DNA of 64,000 bases from Magnolia sinica. Its lineage: Eukaryota; Streptophyta; Magnoliopsida; Magnoliales; Magnoliaceae. The stretch is taken from contig NC_080583.1 in assembly GCF_029962835.1 (NCBI RefSeq), positions 48,463,658 through 48,527,657 on the forward strand, read 5' to 3'. Of the stretch, positions 10,630 through 21,081 are shown piece after piece (positions within the stretch are counted from its first letter, which is position 1; every line of letters begins with the position of its first letter). A program made the position numbers and the translations under genes. The notes beneath the pieces are model-generated. The model saw only the letters and a program-made list of their open reading frames with translations. It searched no databases and was not told the DNA's origin.

Positions 10630-12330
10630 TTAGTGGCCCATCTACGGGCGATCCAAACCATCCAGCAGGTGGGATGGCTCTGCTGTCCACCCTGCTGGAC
10701 TGGCGGTCCAGTTGGACGGCCTGGATGAGGGGGAAACACAAATATAAGCTTGACAGTGGGCCACGCTGCCTTGGACCCCACCTTGCATGCCCTGTGTATC
10801 CAGACCGTCCGCCATCTGGACGTCACCGTGGAATCCACCGTGGGCAGCATATTTCATGCCAGCCATCCATCCAACTCCCTGGCCGAGGCAGATTCAACCA
10901 CCGGTGGGCCACGTGTGTGGGAACCCACCTTGTATATATGTATTTTTTTCCACACCATCCATGTCTTGGATGAGGGGCCCACTTGACGTTTTTATTTCAT
11001 CCACACCGTCCAAATGATCTGGACGGTGCTGGACAGGTTGTACGGTGCTGTAGTGGGCCACCCTGATGTATCGGTTAATCCAACCATCCATGTGTGTGGG
11101 ACCCACCCTACATGTGGGTCTGGGATGGAAGTAGATTGGCAGGAGTACCTCACACCAGCCATTAAGTGCTGTTTACGTCAGCAGTCCTATGGATTTAACA
11201 TGAGGTGAGGTAGGTGTTATACCTACAATGTCCATCGGTGCTGGACGCACCTATTATGTGCGTGCCATCCACCACCGTCCAGCAAGGGACGGTGGGGCCC
11301 TGATATGATGTATGTGCTTTGGCCAGCGTCCAGCCAGACTAGACATGGGACCCACCTTGATGCGAAATCTGCACTGTCCAGCAGGTCTGGACGGTGGGAC
11401 CTGCTTAATGGATGTGTAGTATTCACACCATCCAGCCATCCTGCTGCATACGTGGGGCCCACCTTAAAGATGTGCTGTACTCAGCACGTGGGACCCATAT
11501 ATATATCATGCACGTGAGGTGGCCCCACGTGGGACCCACTAAATGTTTGTGTTTTTTTTTAAAATATATATGTATGTATGCTGTACAGCCACACCATCCA
11601 TCCATTAGCAGGGTGGGCCCACCTTAATGTACGTGGTTTCTGTCCACACCGTCCATAGGTGGGACGGTGGGGTTTCACTGTGATTTACATGGCATCCACT
11701 CCAGCCGTCCATCATGTGGGGCTCCACGGTGTATCTTGCACCCACACCGTCCAAGATCAAACTGGCTAGTGTACCGCACCAACTACATACTGCACTGGGT
11801 CAGCAAGTTCTGTAGGCCCCACGTGTGAAATGTGGGGCATATCCACACCGTCCATGTGCTAGATCAGTGGGACCCACCTTATTGTATTCATCGTATGTGT
11901 TGTCCATGCACAGCACGTGGGGCCCACCTTGATAATGTGCTGCCTGTGTAGCAGTAGCTCGGGACCACTGTGACATATGTGTTTCATTCACATCCATCTG
12001 TTTTACGCCCAAGCTGTCCACCTGTTTTGCTTTTGCACCATTCATCAAGTACAGTGGACCACCCTGATGCAAGTACTGTCTAGTACGTGGACCACCTTGA
12101 TTTCTTGAATTTTATATTCTCACCGTCCATCACATCAAGTGGACGCACCCTGATGTATGATGCCTGGCTTGATGAATGTGTTGTATTCACATCGTCTGTC
12201 CATTTTGATGGACGTATGGCCCACCGTGATGTATGTATTTTAGCCACACCATCCTTCTGCTGTTCCCACCTTGATGGATGTGAATCATCCACATCGCCTG
12301 GCCATGTGATGGGACCCACCTATGATGTAT
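10630..12330 (+). repeat. degenerate GGGCCCACC / CCGTCCA module array in LTR C
   Basis: At least 20 imperfect units follow the pattern GGTGGGACCCACCTTGATGTATGTG-TTT-CATCCACACCGTCCA, spaced about 60-90 bp apart. The half-motifs GGACGGTGG and CCACCGTCC are inverted relative to one another, so the array is rich in short hairpins. Equivalent arrays lie in F (51610-52720) and G (53960-55140). Open frames in this array are repeat artefacts. Confidence 0.85.
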
Positions 12331-12349
12331 ACTTGAGGCCCACCTGTAA

Positions 12350-12670
12350 TAGATATATTTGAGGCCCACCGGATAGGATCCATTATAATGGAATTACGGC
12401 CCAGATGGGGAGGCCTATTGTGATGTATTTTGGCCCATGGGCGAGGCCCACCTATTTGTATTATTAGGTTCATGTAATGAGGCCCACAAAATATATGAGG
12501 CCTAGTATTGAGGCCCGTGCAATAAGGCCCATATGATGTATTTGAGGCCCAGGTGCGAGGCCCACCTATTATGTGTTCGAGGCTCGATGTGATGTATGTT
12601 TGCCATATGATGAGGCTGATGTGACGTAAATGAGGCCCATCATGATTGTACGTGAGGCCACGGGCCCACT
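12350..12670 (+). repeat. GAGGCCCA...GATGTAT short tandem array in LTR C
   Basis: Units of about 30-40 bp of the type GAGGCCCACC/TATGATGTATTTGAGGCCC are repeated roughly eight times with much variation. The same array type is present in B (8997-9140, inverted) and G (55150-55440). Confidence 0.75.
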
Positions 12671-12975
12671 ATATGTTTGGCCCTATGTAGGCCACTCCTT
12701 GGGAGCAATGTTAGTTAAATGTCCACATTTGATGGGCAATGGTGGTTGGATGTCCACATTGTGACCTTCCCTTAGGCCTTGTTAGGCCATTCTCATCATT
12801 CTTTTAGTGGGTTAACCCTAATCAGTGGGCCCCATTCACCATAAGGGGATGGCTCCGTGCTATCGGACTTGATATAACCACGGCCGAGGGCCGATCTTTT
12901 ACATTATGGTTGATCGGTTGTTCATCGATGGACCCCACCTTGTTAATATGCCAATTTGTCAGGGCCGATTGTATA

Positions 12976-13495
12976 GGCCGATTATCGTGACCGATTGCCG
13001 ATTCTGATTATCGAGGTCGATTATCGATCGATCCCGATTATCGTGGCCGTTTGCCAATTCTGATTATCGTGGCCGATTGACCGATCAGCGATCGAGGCCG
13101 ATTATCGTGACTGATTGCCGATTCTGATTATCGAGGTCGATTATCGATCGATCCCGATTATCGTGGCCGTTTGCCGATTCTGATTATCGTGGCCGATTGA
13201 CCGATCAGCAATCGAGGCCGATTATCGTGACCGATTGCCGATTCTAATTATCGAGGTTGATTATCGATCGATCCCGATTAATGTGGCCGTTTGCTGATTC
13301 TGATTATCGTGGCCGATTAACCGATCAGCGATTAAGGCCGATTATCGTGACCGATTGCCGATTTTGATTATCGAGGTCGATTATCGATCGATCCCGATTA
13401 TCGTGGCCGTTTGCCGATTCTGATTGTCATGTTCGATTGACCAATCAGCGATCGAGGCCGATTATCGTGACCGATTGTCGATTCTGATTGTCGAG
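12976..13495 (+). repeat. 120-bp tandem repeat array, about 4.3 copies, in LTR C
   Basis: Unit starts GGCCGATTATCGTGA occur at about 12976, 13096, 13216, 13336 and 13456, an exact 120-bp period. Each unit is itself made of GATTATCG/CCGATT sub-repeats and contains the self-complementary ATTATCGATCGATC. Copies differ by only a few bases, so the array is much younger than the rest of the LTR. It is absent from the other family L LTRs here. Confidence 0.93.
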
Positions 13496-14754
13496 GCCTA
13501 ATGTGATGTATATACGACCTGTATTGAGGCCCAATGCGATGTATATGCAGCCCGTATTTGAGGCCCGTTGTGATGTGTATTAGGCCCTTATGTGAGGCCA
13601 TGGGTCCACTATATGTTAGGCTCTATGTGGGCCACTTCTTGGTGACAATGTTGGTTAAATGTTCACATTGTCGAGGCCGATTGTCGATGCCGGTTATTGA
13701 TACCGATTATGAGTATGCGACAGCGTAGCATCACGATACATGCCCATACGCATCATCTATATGTTGTTATGAGATGTGGTTGACCATTGCATGTGTCATT
13801 GAGCATGTTATTATGAGACCCCCTGATAGGCAGAGATTGTCTCACGTGAGTACACGGTATGCGCAGGATTGATGCATGACTGGATTGTATGACTCATGCA
13901 TCTTGCATTGTGTGTTGTGATTACTGTATGACCCAGCGACATCAGGGCCGTAGCCTCCACAGGTATTTCGTGGATGGCCAGATGGGACACCGAAAATCTG
14001 TTCTACATGGGGTGCTATAGATATCCCTGGGTGAAAGTCCCTAAACCCTCTTGGTTCCAGAGGTTGCTCCAACGTCTAGACCGAGTGGATGCATGAGTGC
14101 ATGAGGGCCGTATACCGTTAGGCCGCGTCTCCCACTGTGTCGTGGTCGGTTAGAAGGGGGTGCGACCTTACTTGCCCGAGAGGAGGGGGCAATGCTAGGC
14201 TGAGTCTGACCAGCTCGAGGAATAGGTCCGCTATCGACGAGCTGGGCCCGATATTGGCAGGCGGATAGTGAGGTCTCTTCCACTCACCTTATTGCGCGTG
14301 ATGGGGCGGCAATCTAGTTTGGAGTGTAATAGACCCCGGTGATTTTTCAGAGAGGAACCATACTGATATGTGGACTTATTGGGCAGGGATTGCATACTCA
14401 TTCATTCATTCATCCACTATCCACTCGGGCTGGTGGTGCGCAACTAACTGTTGTGTACCTTCGCATGGCCAGGATTTCGGTTGGGCGCGCGACTAACCTG
14501 AGATCAGGAGTCTACCACATTGGGTCTGACTATCTAAATTTTGGTATGGGACTAGTTTAGATAGAAATCCTTTGTGATAGACCCCGTAGCCTACGATACT
14601 ACGTACTATCATCCCGACTTCACACTCCAGCATGGTCATTCCATTCGCACCGCATATTGCATCGCATCCTCGACATCTGATGTTTGACTTTTTATGACTC
14701 CTCATTTGCATAGCTGTCCTATATTGCATATTCTGATATTGATTGACTCATAGA

Positions 14755-14935
14755 CTTGTCCGTATTTTTGCTTAATCTGTTATCATATAATTTATGATCT
14801 TGTCAGTATTTCTGCTTACTCTGATAATTCTTGCTCTTGTCAGTATTTCTGCTTACTTTGATAATTCTTGCTCTTGTCAGTATTTCTGCTTACTCTAATT
14901 ATTCATAATCTTGTCCGTATAACTGTTTATTTCGA
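14755..14935 (+). repeat. 37-bp tandem repeat in LTR C
   Basis: TGTCAGTATTTCTGCTTACT recurs at 14801, 14838 and 14875, with degraded flanking units containing CTTGTCCGTAT. The period is 37 bp. LTR G carries an unrelated 41-bp array in the corresponding zone. Confidence 0.85.
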
Positions 14936-15013
14936 TATTGTACGATTTATGGATTACCAGTATTTTCGGTACTGTATGATGATGGCACTGTATTGAATAC
15001 TTGGCACTTATCT

Positions 15014-15062
15014 TGTGCACACACTTACACCACCCTCTAAGCTTTCTATAAGCTTATGCACG
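15014..15062 (+). promoter_or_regulatory. conserved AAGCTT hairpin region of family L LTR
   Basis: CACTTACACCACCCTCTAAGCTTTCTATAAGCTTATGCACGA is conserved in every family L LTR (inverted at 7463-7510 and 38080-38140; direct at 57009-57052). AAGCTT...AAGCTT forms a short hairpin. Strong conservation in otherwise diverged LTRs suggests a cis function such as RNA 3' processing; that function is inferred. Confidence 0.4.
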
Positions 15063-15408
15063 ATAGATGCGTGTAGGTGATGTTATGTTGCAGCATTGTA
15101 AGCTTGGAGCGTGCAGCGGTCTTATGGAGCTGAATTTTTAATTATTGTATTTTTCTTTCAGCATTGTACTCAAATGATTATGTTAGTGGATATGTATTAA
15201 TGATGTTGCCTTTGTGAATTGGGTAAACTTGTGGTTATGCTTATTACGAGTTAAATGTACAAAAAAAAAATTCTCTTTATAAGATCCCAGGATTGGAATC
15301 TGGCGTATGGACGCTAGGAGCTGAGAATGGGGTACTATGGAGGCTGTCGGCACCAGATTCGGCGATCAGGATTCTTGTGAATCTGATTTCCGGGTTTGGG
15401 ACGTGACA

Positions 15409-15413
15409 ACGGT
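15409..15413. repeat. right target-site duplication of solo LTR C (ACGGT)
   Basis: Perfect match to 9861-9865; together they delimit the solo LTR. Confidence 0.9.
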
Positions 15414-16235
15414 AGATGCAACACCTGTGCCAGGTGGGGTCCACGTCCCATGGATGGATGATTAGATAAAACACATATATTATGTGGGACCCACAGAACT
15501 TGCTGACGTCATGCAGTGAGACCCACTGCTGGATGGTTTGGATATATCATATACCCATGATTAGACCCACAGCTTGCTGACATAAGTACTGCAGTTATTT
15601 TCTGTGGGTGCTGGCCCACCGTCCATCAGACGTACAGTTTGGATATAAAACAGATGGATGGTGTGGGTATAAAACATATATATGGTGGGTCCCATCTAGA
15701 TGGACAGACGGCGTGAATGAGATCCATACATCAGGCGGGTCCTACATGAATGGTTGGGATATAACACATCCCTCATGATCGGACCCCCCTCAGCTTGCTG
15801 ACATCCATATAGCAGCTGATTAGCTGCGTGGGACCCACAGCTTGCTGACGTCCATACAGTAGCTAGTTAGCTGTGTGGGACCCACAGTTGGATGGCGTGG
15901 ATACCGTACACACATCACGATGGGACCCTGCAGTGGGCCCCACAACGTTAGAGAACATGTGGACAGCATGATGTCCAGCGGTGTACTCCATCCAAGATTT
16001 GAATCTATCTCATATATAAGAGACTGGATGGATGGTGTGGATGCATCCTGCATCAAGGTGGGGTCCACGTAAGTGGCCCACTAAGGTTTAGATCAAATTG
16101 ACATTTGTGTTCTCCTTCATTCAGGCCTGTCCAGACGGACAGGTAGCAACCCTGTCCGCTGGACAGTCCATCAAGGTGGGCCCATCTTGTGGATGGTTTG
16201 GATAAAAATATATATGATAAGGTGGCCATCAAACA

Positions 16236-16282
<47 letters not shown>

Positions 16283-17285
16283 GGCAGGGGAGCTCTGCTA
16301 CTATGAGCTCCCCTAGATATTGCAATACGTACATCAAGATGGGTCCCAAAATAGGTGGGCCCTAAATCAAAAATCTAGGTTGGAAATCCCATTTCCACCA
16401 CAAATTTCAAGGTCTACATGACCTAATACAAGATGGATAACATATAACATCATGGTGGGGTCCATGGAGAATGGACCCCTCATGGGTAACACATGCATAT
16501 CATGATGGGCCATAGGCCACACCCTGGGTCCAAAATGGGATCCTTACCATTGACCGGTAGGCCCCACTTGCCCCATGAACAAAGATCCTCATCTACACCT
16601 AAGATCACCCACCTATGGTCCTCTTCTTTAGCTCCTTGGAATGCTAAGCTCATAAGTTCACTCTTTAATGGAGGATGGTGGAGATTGAAGGGTTGGATGG
16701 TGAGATTTGGGGGAAAGAAGTGGGCCTTGATCTTGGGTTCTTTTTCTCCTTAGTTGTTTTAACATGGTAGAGAATGAGATGGGATGGAGTGAAACGAGAG
16801 AGGAGTGATGTATGTAAGAAGGATGGGATGAGAGGGATGGTTGTATAAGAGATGTATGAGTTGTGTAAGAGAAATGTTAACTTTGGGGGTAGCTTGTGTA
16901 AGAGAGGTATGAGTTGTGTAAGAGAGGTGACATGTGAGGTATGGGTGTGATGGTTTGAGTGATGGGTTGAGTACTTGACTGGTAATTGATTGATTGATGT
17001 GATGGGTTGTAGAGATTCTCTCGGGATTTGCAACGCATGGCGTTTCCTTGAATTAAATGCAGGCCCACAACTCCTAGCCTGGGTATCGCATCAGTGCACA
17101 AGACGCGACCTTAGAACCACGACGATGGCATGGTCACTAGGGTATAAGTCTCGGGTTGAGCTGAATCAGATCTACGGGATGTGACTTAGAGTCGCACTCA
17201 AACGCTACCTATAGATCGCAGGTTGCTGGAATTCGACAGGGAGGATCGCGTACAGAACAGTACGGTCTAGGGTACGAGCCTTACT
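15414..17285 (-). mobile_element. Family L LTR copy B, right segment (minus strand)
   Basis: This continues copy B after the solo LTR insertion. Read on the minus strand, 17285 back to ~16990 matches the LTR starts at 50648 and 52977: AAGGCTCGTACCC, then CGCGATCCTCCC, then CCCGTAGATCTGA, and finally CAGGCTAGGAGTTGTGGGCC. The terminal base differs from the expected TGTAAG, so the exact end is uncertain by one or two bases. A GA tract (16241-16279) corresponds to the CT tract of the other copies. The segment holds no gene; the frames around 16665-17100 are low-complexity CT/CA-rich reads. Confidence 0.85.
16241..16279. repeat. (GA)n microsatellite
   Basis: About 19 GA dinucleotides. In LTR orientation this is the CT tract found 0.7-1.0 kb from the LTR start in copies C, F and G, always followed by a GTTTGATGGCCCACC-like block. 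Confidence 0.95.
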
Positions 17286-17305
17286 CTACTCGTAGCTGTA
17301 GCTCT

Positions 17306-17551
17306 TCTAAGAAAAGGACGCGACTCGTTCGTCCTTGTGAGGTACTCGGTGCATTTATAGATAATGTCGTTAATGCAATGCATGAATTTGACATTCGCAT
17401 GGGTGACAGTAAGGGAGCCAACCGAATGACTAGAGTGTTAAGTGCCTTAGAAGATGTAGAAGGACTGACACAAACCGACCTATTCAATGTCAGTGAATTA
17501 CTCTCCAGGGATGAGTGACTTGCTGCCATGTTCGTTAACCTACGAAGATAA
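17306..17551 (+). pseudogene. C-terminal remnant of a Myb/SANT-like domain protein (Harbinger ORF1-like)
   Basis: An 82-codon frame with one internal TGA at 17516 reads from SKKRTRLVR to LAAMFVNLRR. A basic stretch is followed by a helical region (NVVNAMHEFDIRMG) and a segment resembling LSALEDVEGLTQTDLF. These features fit the C-terminal half of plant Myb/SANT-like proteins encoded by PIF/Harbinger elements, which help the transposase bind DNA. The N-terminal half is missing where LTR B begins. The match is from memory of family pattern. Confidence 0.5.
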
Positions 17552-17964
17552 GATCACTATGATTGGCCGAAAAAAGTTACCCAGAATGTATGGGGCTCAC
17601 ATAGTGGAAATAATTCGCCATTAGTTCACACACCACTCATCTCTATGTTGGTCAAGACAATTTGCATTTTCAAGTTTAGTTTCTGTGTGTTTTAGTAAAA
17701 GACTTATTTAGGATTTGCTTAAATGGTATGTTGGATATTTGGATATGATATTAGCATAGGTGGACATGTAATATTTTTAATTATCGTTGTGGTGGATATG
17801 ATGTTTAGACATTTTGGACTCGTATAATTTTCTATATCATTTTACTGTTTTTTTAATTATTATTTTACTATCTGCTTACTTAAAGTAACCTTGAATGCCC
17901 ATTGGTATGACATATATGTATATTCTTGTATTAACAATATTGTATGTTTTAATTGTTAATGCAG

Positions 17965-18435
17965 ATGCCGAAGGAAAAGTATTATGTTGTATATGTTGGT
18001 CGTCGGCCTAACATTTATACTTCATGGGAGGAAGCACGGTTGCAGGTCGAAGGATTTAGTGGCAATAATCATCGCTTATTCACACGTTTGGAGGATGCGA
18101 TGAAGGAATGAGATATTTTTTTGAGCTCTTGTACATCAATTAGATTAGGCCAGAGAAGAACGATGGAGACGTCTCTCCTTACCAACATAGAATCCTACGT
18201 AAATATTCGGACGCCGAACTCAGAGATCTCAACCCAACCTCAACGTTAGACGTCAACAATGGTTACACAAAGTACATCAACGAAAGACTTTAATATGACA
18301 TTCGGGATGCCAACAATGGTTTCAAAGGGTATATCCATAGATGACTTAAATCCGACCGTTGGGATGACCTTTGTTTTCTTTTTCATTTTGACCATAGTTT
18401 TTATTTTTGCATTGTATGTTGTGATTAAATTGTAG
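17965..18435 (+). pseudogene. RNase H1 hybrid-binding (viroplasmin-like) domain ORF with hydrophobic C-terminus
   Basis: A 156-codon frame starts at an ATG directly after a GCAG that looks like a splice acceptor. Residues 4-48 (KYYVVYVGRRPNIYTSW, EEARLQVEGFSG, then FTRLEDAMKE) match the short domain shared by eukaryotic RNase H1 N-termini and caulimovirus viroplasmins, which binds RNA/DNA hybrids. The frame is interrupted by TGA (18109) and TAG (18247). It continues through a Ser/Thr/Met-rich region and ends in about 20 hydrophobic residues (TFVFFFILTIVFIFALYVV), a possible membrane anchor. No RNase H catalytic domain follows. It is probably a decayed gene carried by the surrounding DNA transposon; the hydrophobic tail might be a chance reading. 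Confidence 0.6.
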
Positions 18436-18984
18436 GAACTTCACTGACGCTGTCTGCATGGACGTTGTTATCTATCGCAACTTTTAACTTGGATGACAAT
18501 ACTTTCTATTATGTTATATGTTTGTGTTTAAGCTTAGTATGTCTGCAATCCATGATCTATCATGTAATCGGGCACAATTTTTCTTCAATTCTCTTATATG
18601 CATTGGGTGTTAGTATAAAATAATTGCCGATGTGAGGCGATGGTGTACCACATATGAACAACAGGCGTGGGTTGTGTATAATCCCATCCAATCCCGAGTT
18701 TATTTACAAACATGAATAAAGAGAAATTGGATGTAACTTTTGCAATCCCGAGTCCACTTCCAAATATGAGTTTAGTAATTCCGAGGGTATTTGCAAAATG
18801 ACTTTTGTAATCTTATGGTATCTTTTCCAGACATGACTTTACTCTAATCCCGCGGGATAAAAATTAATCCCATATCTTCCAAACATGGCATTAAAATAGC
18901 ATGGGATATACCAAATTCATAAACAATACCTTACACATACATTAATCACTACCTTTTTAATTCCATCCATTTTAATCCCACTTA
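18436..18984. other. non-coding stretch; Harbinger-like subterminal sequence
   Basis: AT-rich, no credible coding frame. From 18660 the motif AATCCCGAGT with TTTGCAAA/CAAACATG recurs about four times, as expected of a transposon subterminal region. Confidence 0.5.
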
Positions 18985-19265
18985 ATGCAGGTGGCCAAAC
19001 AGACCATTAGTGTTTGTATAGCTCAAGCTCCGGACCGAACCCATCTCACCCAGCTTAACTCAATGTCTGATTGGTCACAGTTAAGTCGGTTAAACCCGCC
19101 TGACTTCCAGCCCTATTTTAAACCGCGGTTACTTTACGTTTGCCATGGAATCGGAGGATTTCAAATCCCTTCAAATCCCCCGGATCCAAATCCACGGTGC
19201 CGAACACTGCCTTACATTAGGATATGGGATTCCACGGTCTGGATTTGAATTTGAATTTTAATATC

Positions 19266-19271
19266 CACGTG
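19266..19271. promoter_or_regulatory. G-box (CACGTG) upstream of the WPP gene
   Basis: CCACGTGT lies 143 bp upstream of the ATG at 19414. A weak TATA-like AAATATATG lies at 19325-19333. These are the only core-promoter-like elements between the transposon end at 19006 and the gene. bZIP/bHLH factors bind G-boxes; activity here is inferred. Confidence 0.4.
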
Positions 19272-19413
19272 TACATTGTGTGTCGGTGTCTGCGCCATCA
19301 ACCATCACCCTTGGTCTAGGTAGGAAATATATGAAGCTTACGTTTCTTGGACGGGCAGCAACATCAAAGAAGACGAGGAAAGTGCAAAAGCCATACCGCA
19401 CCCAATCCCAGCA

Positions 19414-19845
19414 ATGGCAGCAGAAGAACCCCAGCAACATCCGATCACTGAGGAGAAGAAGATGAACGTCTCCCTAAGCATCTGGCCTCCAACGCAGCGC
19501 ACCCGTGACGCCGTGACCAACCGTCTGATCGAGACCCTCTCATCACCGTCCGTCCTCTCCAAGCGCTACGGCTCGATGCCTCCCGAAGAAGCATCATCGG
19601 CCGCACGCGTCATCGAAGAAGAGGCTTTCTCTGCCGCGGCGTCTCTCTCGAACAATGCTGCCGCCGAGGACGACGGGATCGAGATCCTTCAGATCTATTC
19701 CAAGGAGATCAGCAAGCGGATGCTGGAAGCCGTTAAGGCCCGGGCGCCGTCTGCTTCCCCTGCGGAGAATTTGCAGACGCAGCCTCCCGCAGTTGCGTCC
19801 AGTGAGGAGATCTCGTCCGTTGGGTCGGAATCATCACAGACCTGA
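19414..19845 (+). CDS. MAF1/WPP: WPP-domain protein, MFP1 attachment factor 1-like
   Basis: An intact 143-residue intronless ORF. Residues ~20-118 form a WPP domain with the diagnostic W24-P25-P26 in LSIWPPTQRTRDAVTNRL, then SSPSVLSKRYGSMP, ARVIEEEAF and DDGIEILQIYSKEISKRM. The tail is Ser/Ala/Gln-rich and disordered. WPP-domain proteins are plant-specific, sit at the nuclear envelope and Golgi, bind the filament-like protein MFP1, and share the domain that anchors plant RanGAP to the envelope. Length fits the family (about 140-160 aa). The first ATG is used; a second at residue 17 would still give a whole domain. GC content is clearly higher than the flanking repeats. This is the only host gene recognised here. 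Confidence 0.95.
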   Translation: MAAEEPQQHPITEEKKMNVSLSIWPPTQRTRDAVTNRLIETLSSPSVLSKRYGSMPPEEASSAARVIEEEAFSAAASLSNNAAAEDDGIEILQIYSKEISKRMLEAVKARAPSASPAENLQTQPPAVASSEEISSVGSESSQT

Positions 19846-20276
19846 TATTGGCTGTTGGTATGTTAGTGTTTCTGTCGAATTGTTCGGATCTTGAAATCAG
19901 CTTCTCTCTGTCTGTCTTTCTTGAAGTTTTATGAATTTGGTGCACAATCTATGAGATTCATGCTGAGTGAATAGATTAGGTTTTTTATTTGTTACTATTT
20001 TGGATTTTATTTGATGATGCCGCGTAAGGGTTGTTTGGATGGTGGTAAATGAGGCAAGTTGTAAATGATTTACTATTTACAACTTGCGTTAGGATGCCCT
20101 AAAATGCTTGTAAACGACTTTTTTCCCCTTTTCATTTGCTAGCAAAAAGCTGGGATTTCATTTGCTAGCAAATGATTTACCAGCAAGAAGCCTACAAGGG
20201 CTCGTGTTTTTTTTTTTTTTTTGAATGCCGGGAGATACACACCTCTCTCTCTCCACTGTATTGAGAATTCTAACGG

Positions 20277-20287
20277 CTCTCTCTCTC

Positions 20288-20341
<54 letters not shown>
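20277..20341. repeat. compound CT / GTCT microsatellite
   Basis: CT repeats flank five GTCT units. Reading frames over it are Arg/Glu or Ser/Leu runs, not genes. Confidence 0.95.
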
Positions 20342-20345
<4 letters not shown>

Positions 20346-21081
20346 GGCAGCAGATCTTGCTACTGGCCTTATAAAAGAAAATTTGAATTGGTGGGCTCAT
20401 TTCTATGGCTCACCTACTGCTTGGTTTTATGTGAGGATCAACCCTAAGCTTTAGTGAGATGGGCTTAATCCAATTATCCACTTTAAACTCTACTCTTATA
20501 TGCCGTTTGAATGTTTTTTTTTTTTTAATGAATTACTTCTCTAAACTATCATAATTACAAAATATAAACCATTTACACTGGAAATGATTTACTAGTAAAT
20601 CATTTAAGGGCCGTTTGGATGCCTATAACATTTCTAAATGATATAGGCACTTGAGTCGTTTTTCAAGTTACCTGTTTCTTTGATACAGGTAATGGTTGGA
20701 ATTTTTGAAAACAAAATTTCTGGGAAGAATCACAACTTGTATTGAAGAGGCCTCCCTACATTTAGACGGAGTGAAGGCTGAGTGACCATTGAAGGCTATA
20801 AGCAGCCATTGAAGGCTATGAGGCCACATTCAGATGCAATGAAGGCTACTAGGTTTCCACTGGGGAGAATCGTAGCTGTATTGAAGCCGGTTGGTGGCCC
20901 TTTTGCTATATAATCAGCTTCTCCCCCTCCAACGTCTCCATCTCCCTCTCTGTCACCTTCTTCCTCTCTCATCATGCTCCAGCAAGGTTGCCCTAAGAAA
21001 AACCCCTTCTTTTTTCTTTTTTTTTGCAATGGTGTTGATGGACGCCGTTTGGTTAGGAGGCGCGGGTAATGGTTGGTGGTT

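Larger units (their letters stand above)
9866..15408 (+). mobile_element. Solo LTR C of Tekay-like family L (5,543 bp)
   Basis: It starts TGTAAGACTCGTATCC and ends GGGACGTGACA, with identical 5-bp duplications (ACGGT) on both sides and no internal region. That is the signature of a solo LTR left by recombination between the two LTRs of one element. It matches LTR copies B, D, F and G end to end, apart from copy-specific tandem arrays. It lies inside copy B in the opposite orientation, so family L inserted into itself. Conserved LTR landmarks are the TCCCGCGATC-type start, a CT tract at ~10604, the CCGTCCA zone, the hairpin AAGCTTTCTATAAGCTT near 15038, and the run-out ending GTGACA. Confidence 0.93.
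17286..19006. mobile_element. right part of a PIF/Harbinger-like DNA transposon (putative)
   Basis: The right edge reads GGTGGCCAAACAGACCA followed by TTA (19007-19009). This resembles Harbinger-type ends (TGGTCTGTTTGG when inverted) next to a TWA target. The subterminal zone (18660-18990) repeats ATCCCA/AATCCCGAGT blocks. The interior has a Myb/SANT-like ORF tail and a hybrid-binding-domain ORF. The left end is missing, apparently because LTR B inserted at 17285. The assignment is an inference from end sequence and ORF1-like content; no transposase is visible. Confidence 0.5.

Noticed and set aside
10063-10850. Several overlapping ORFs of 96-156 codons
   Set aside because: They fall in the LTR C start block and module array, share repeat-derived Pro/Ser/His composition, and are not conserved between LTR copies.
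12976-13495. Regularly spaced repeats that might suggest a CRISPR array
   Set aside because: The units are contiguous tandem repeats without unique spacers, in a plant LTR.
16665-17101. Minus-strand ORFs of 122 and 74 codons
   Set aside because: They lie in the CT/CA-rich start zone of family L LTR B; the same stretch in other LTR copies is not open.
17965-18109. Possible endogenous caulimovirus fragment because of the viroplasmin-like domain
   Set aside because: The domain is also the N-terminus of cellular RNase H1 and occurs in plant transposons; no caulimovirus movement, coat or RT sequence is nearby.
20158-20400. Arg/Glu-rich ORF
   Set aside because: A direct reading of the CT/GTCT microsatellite.
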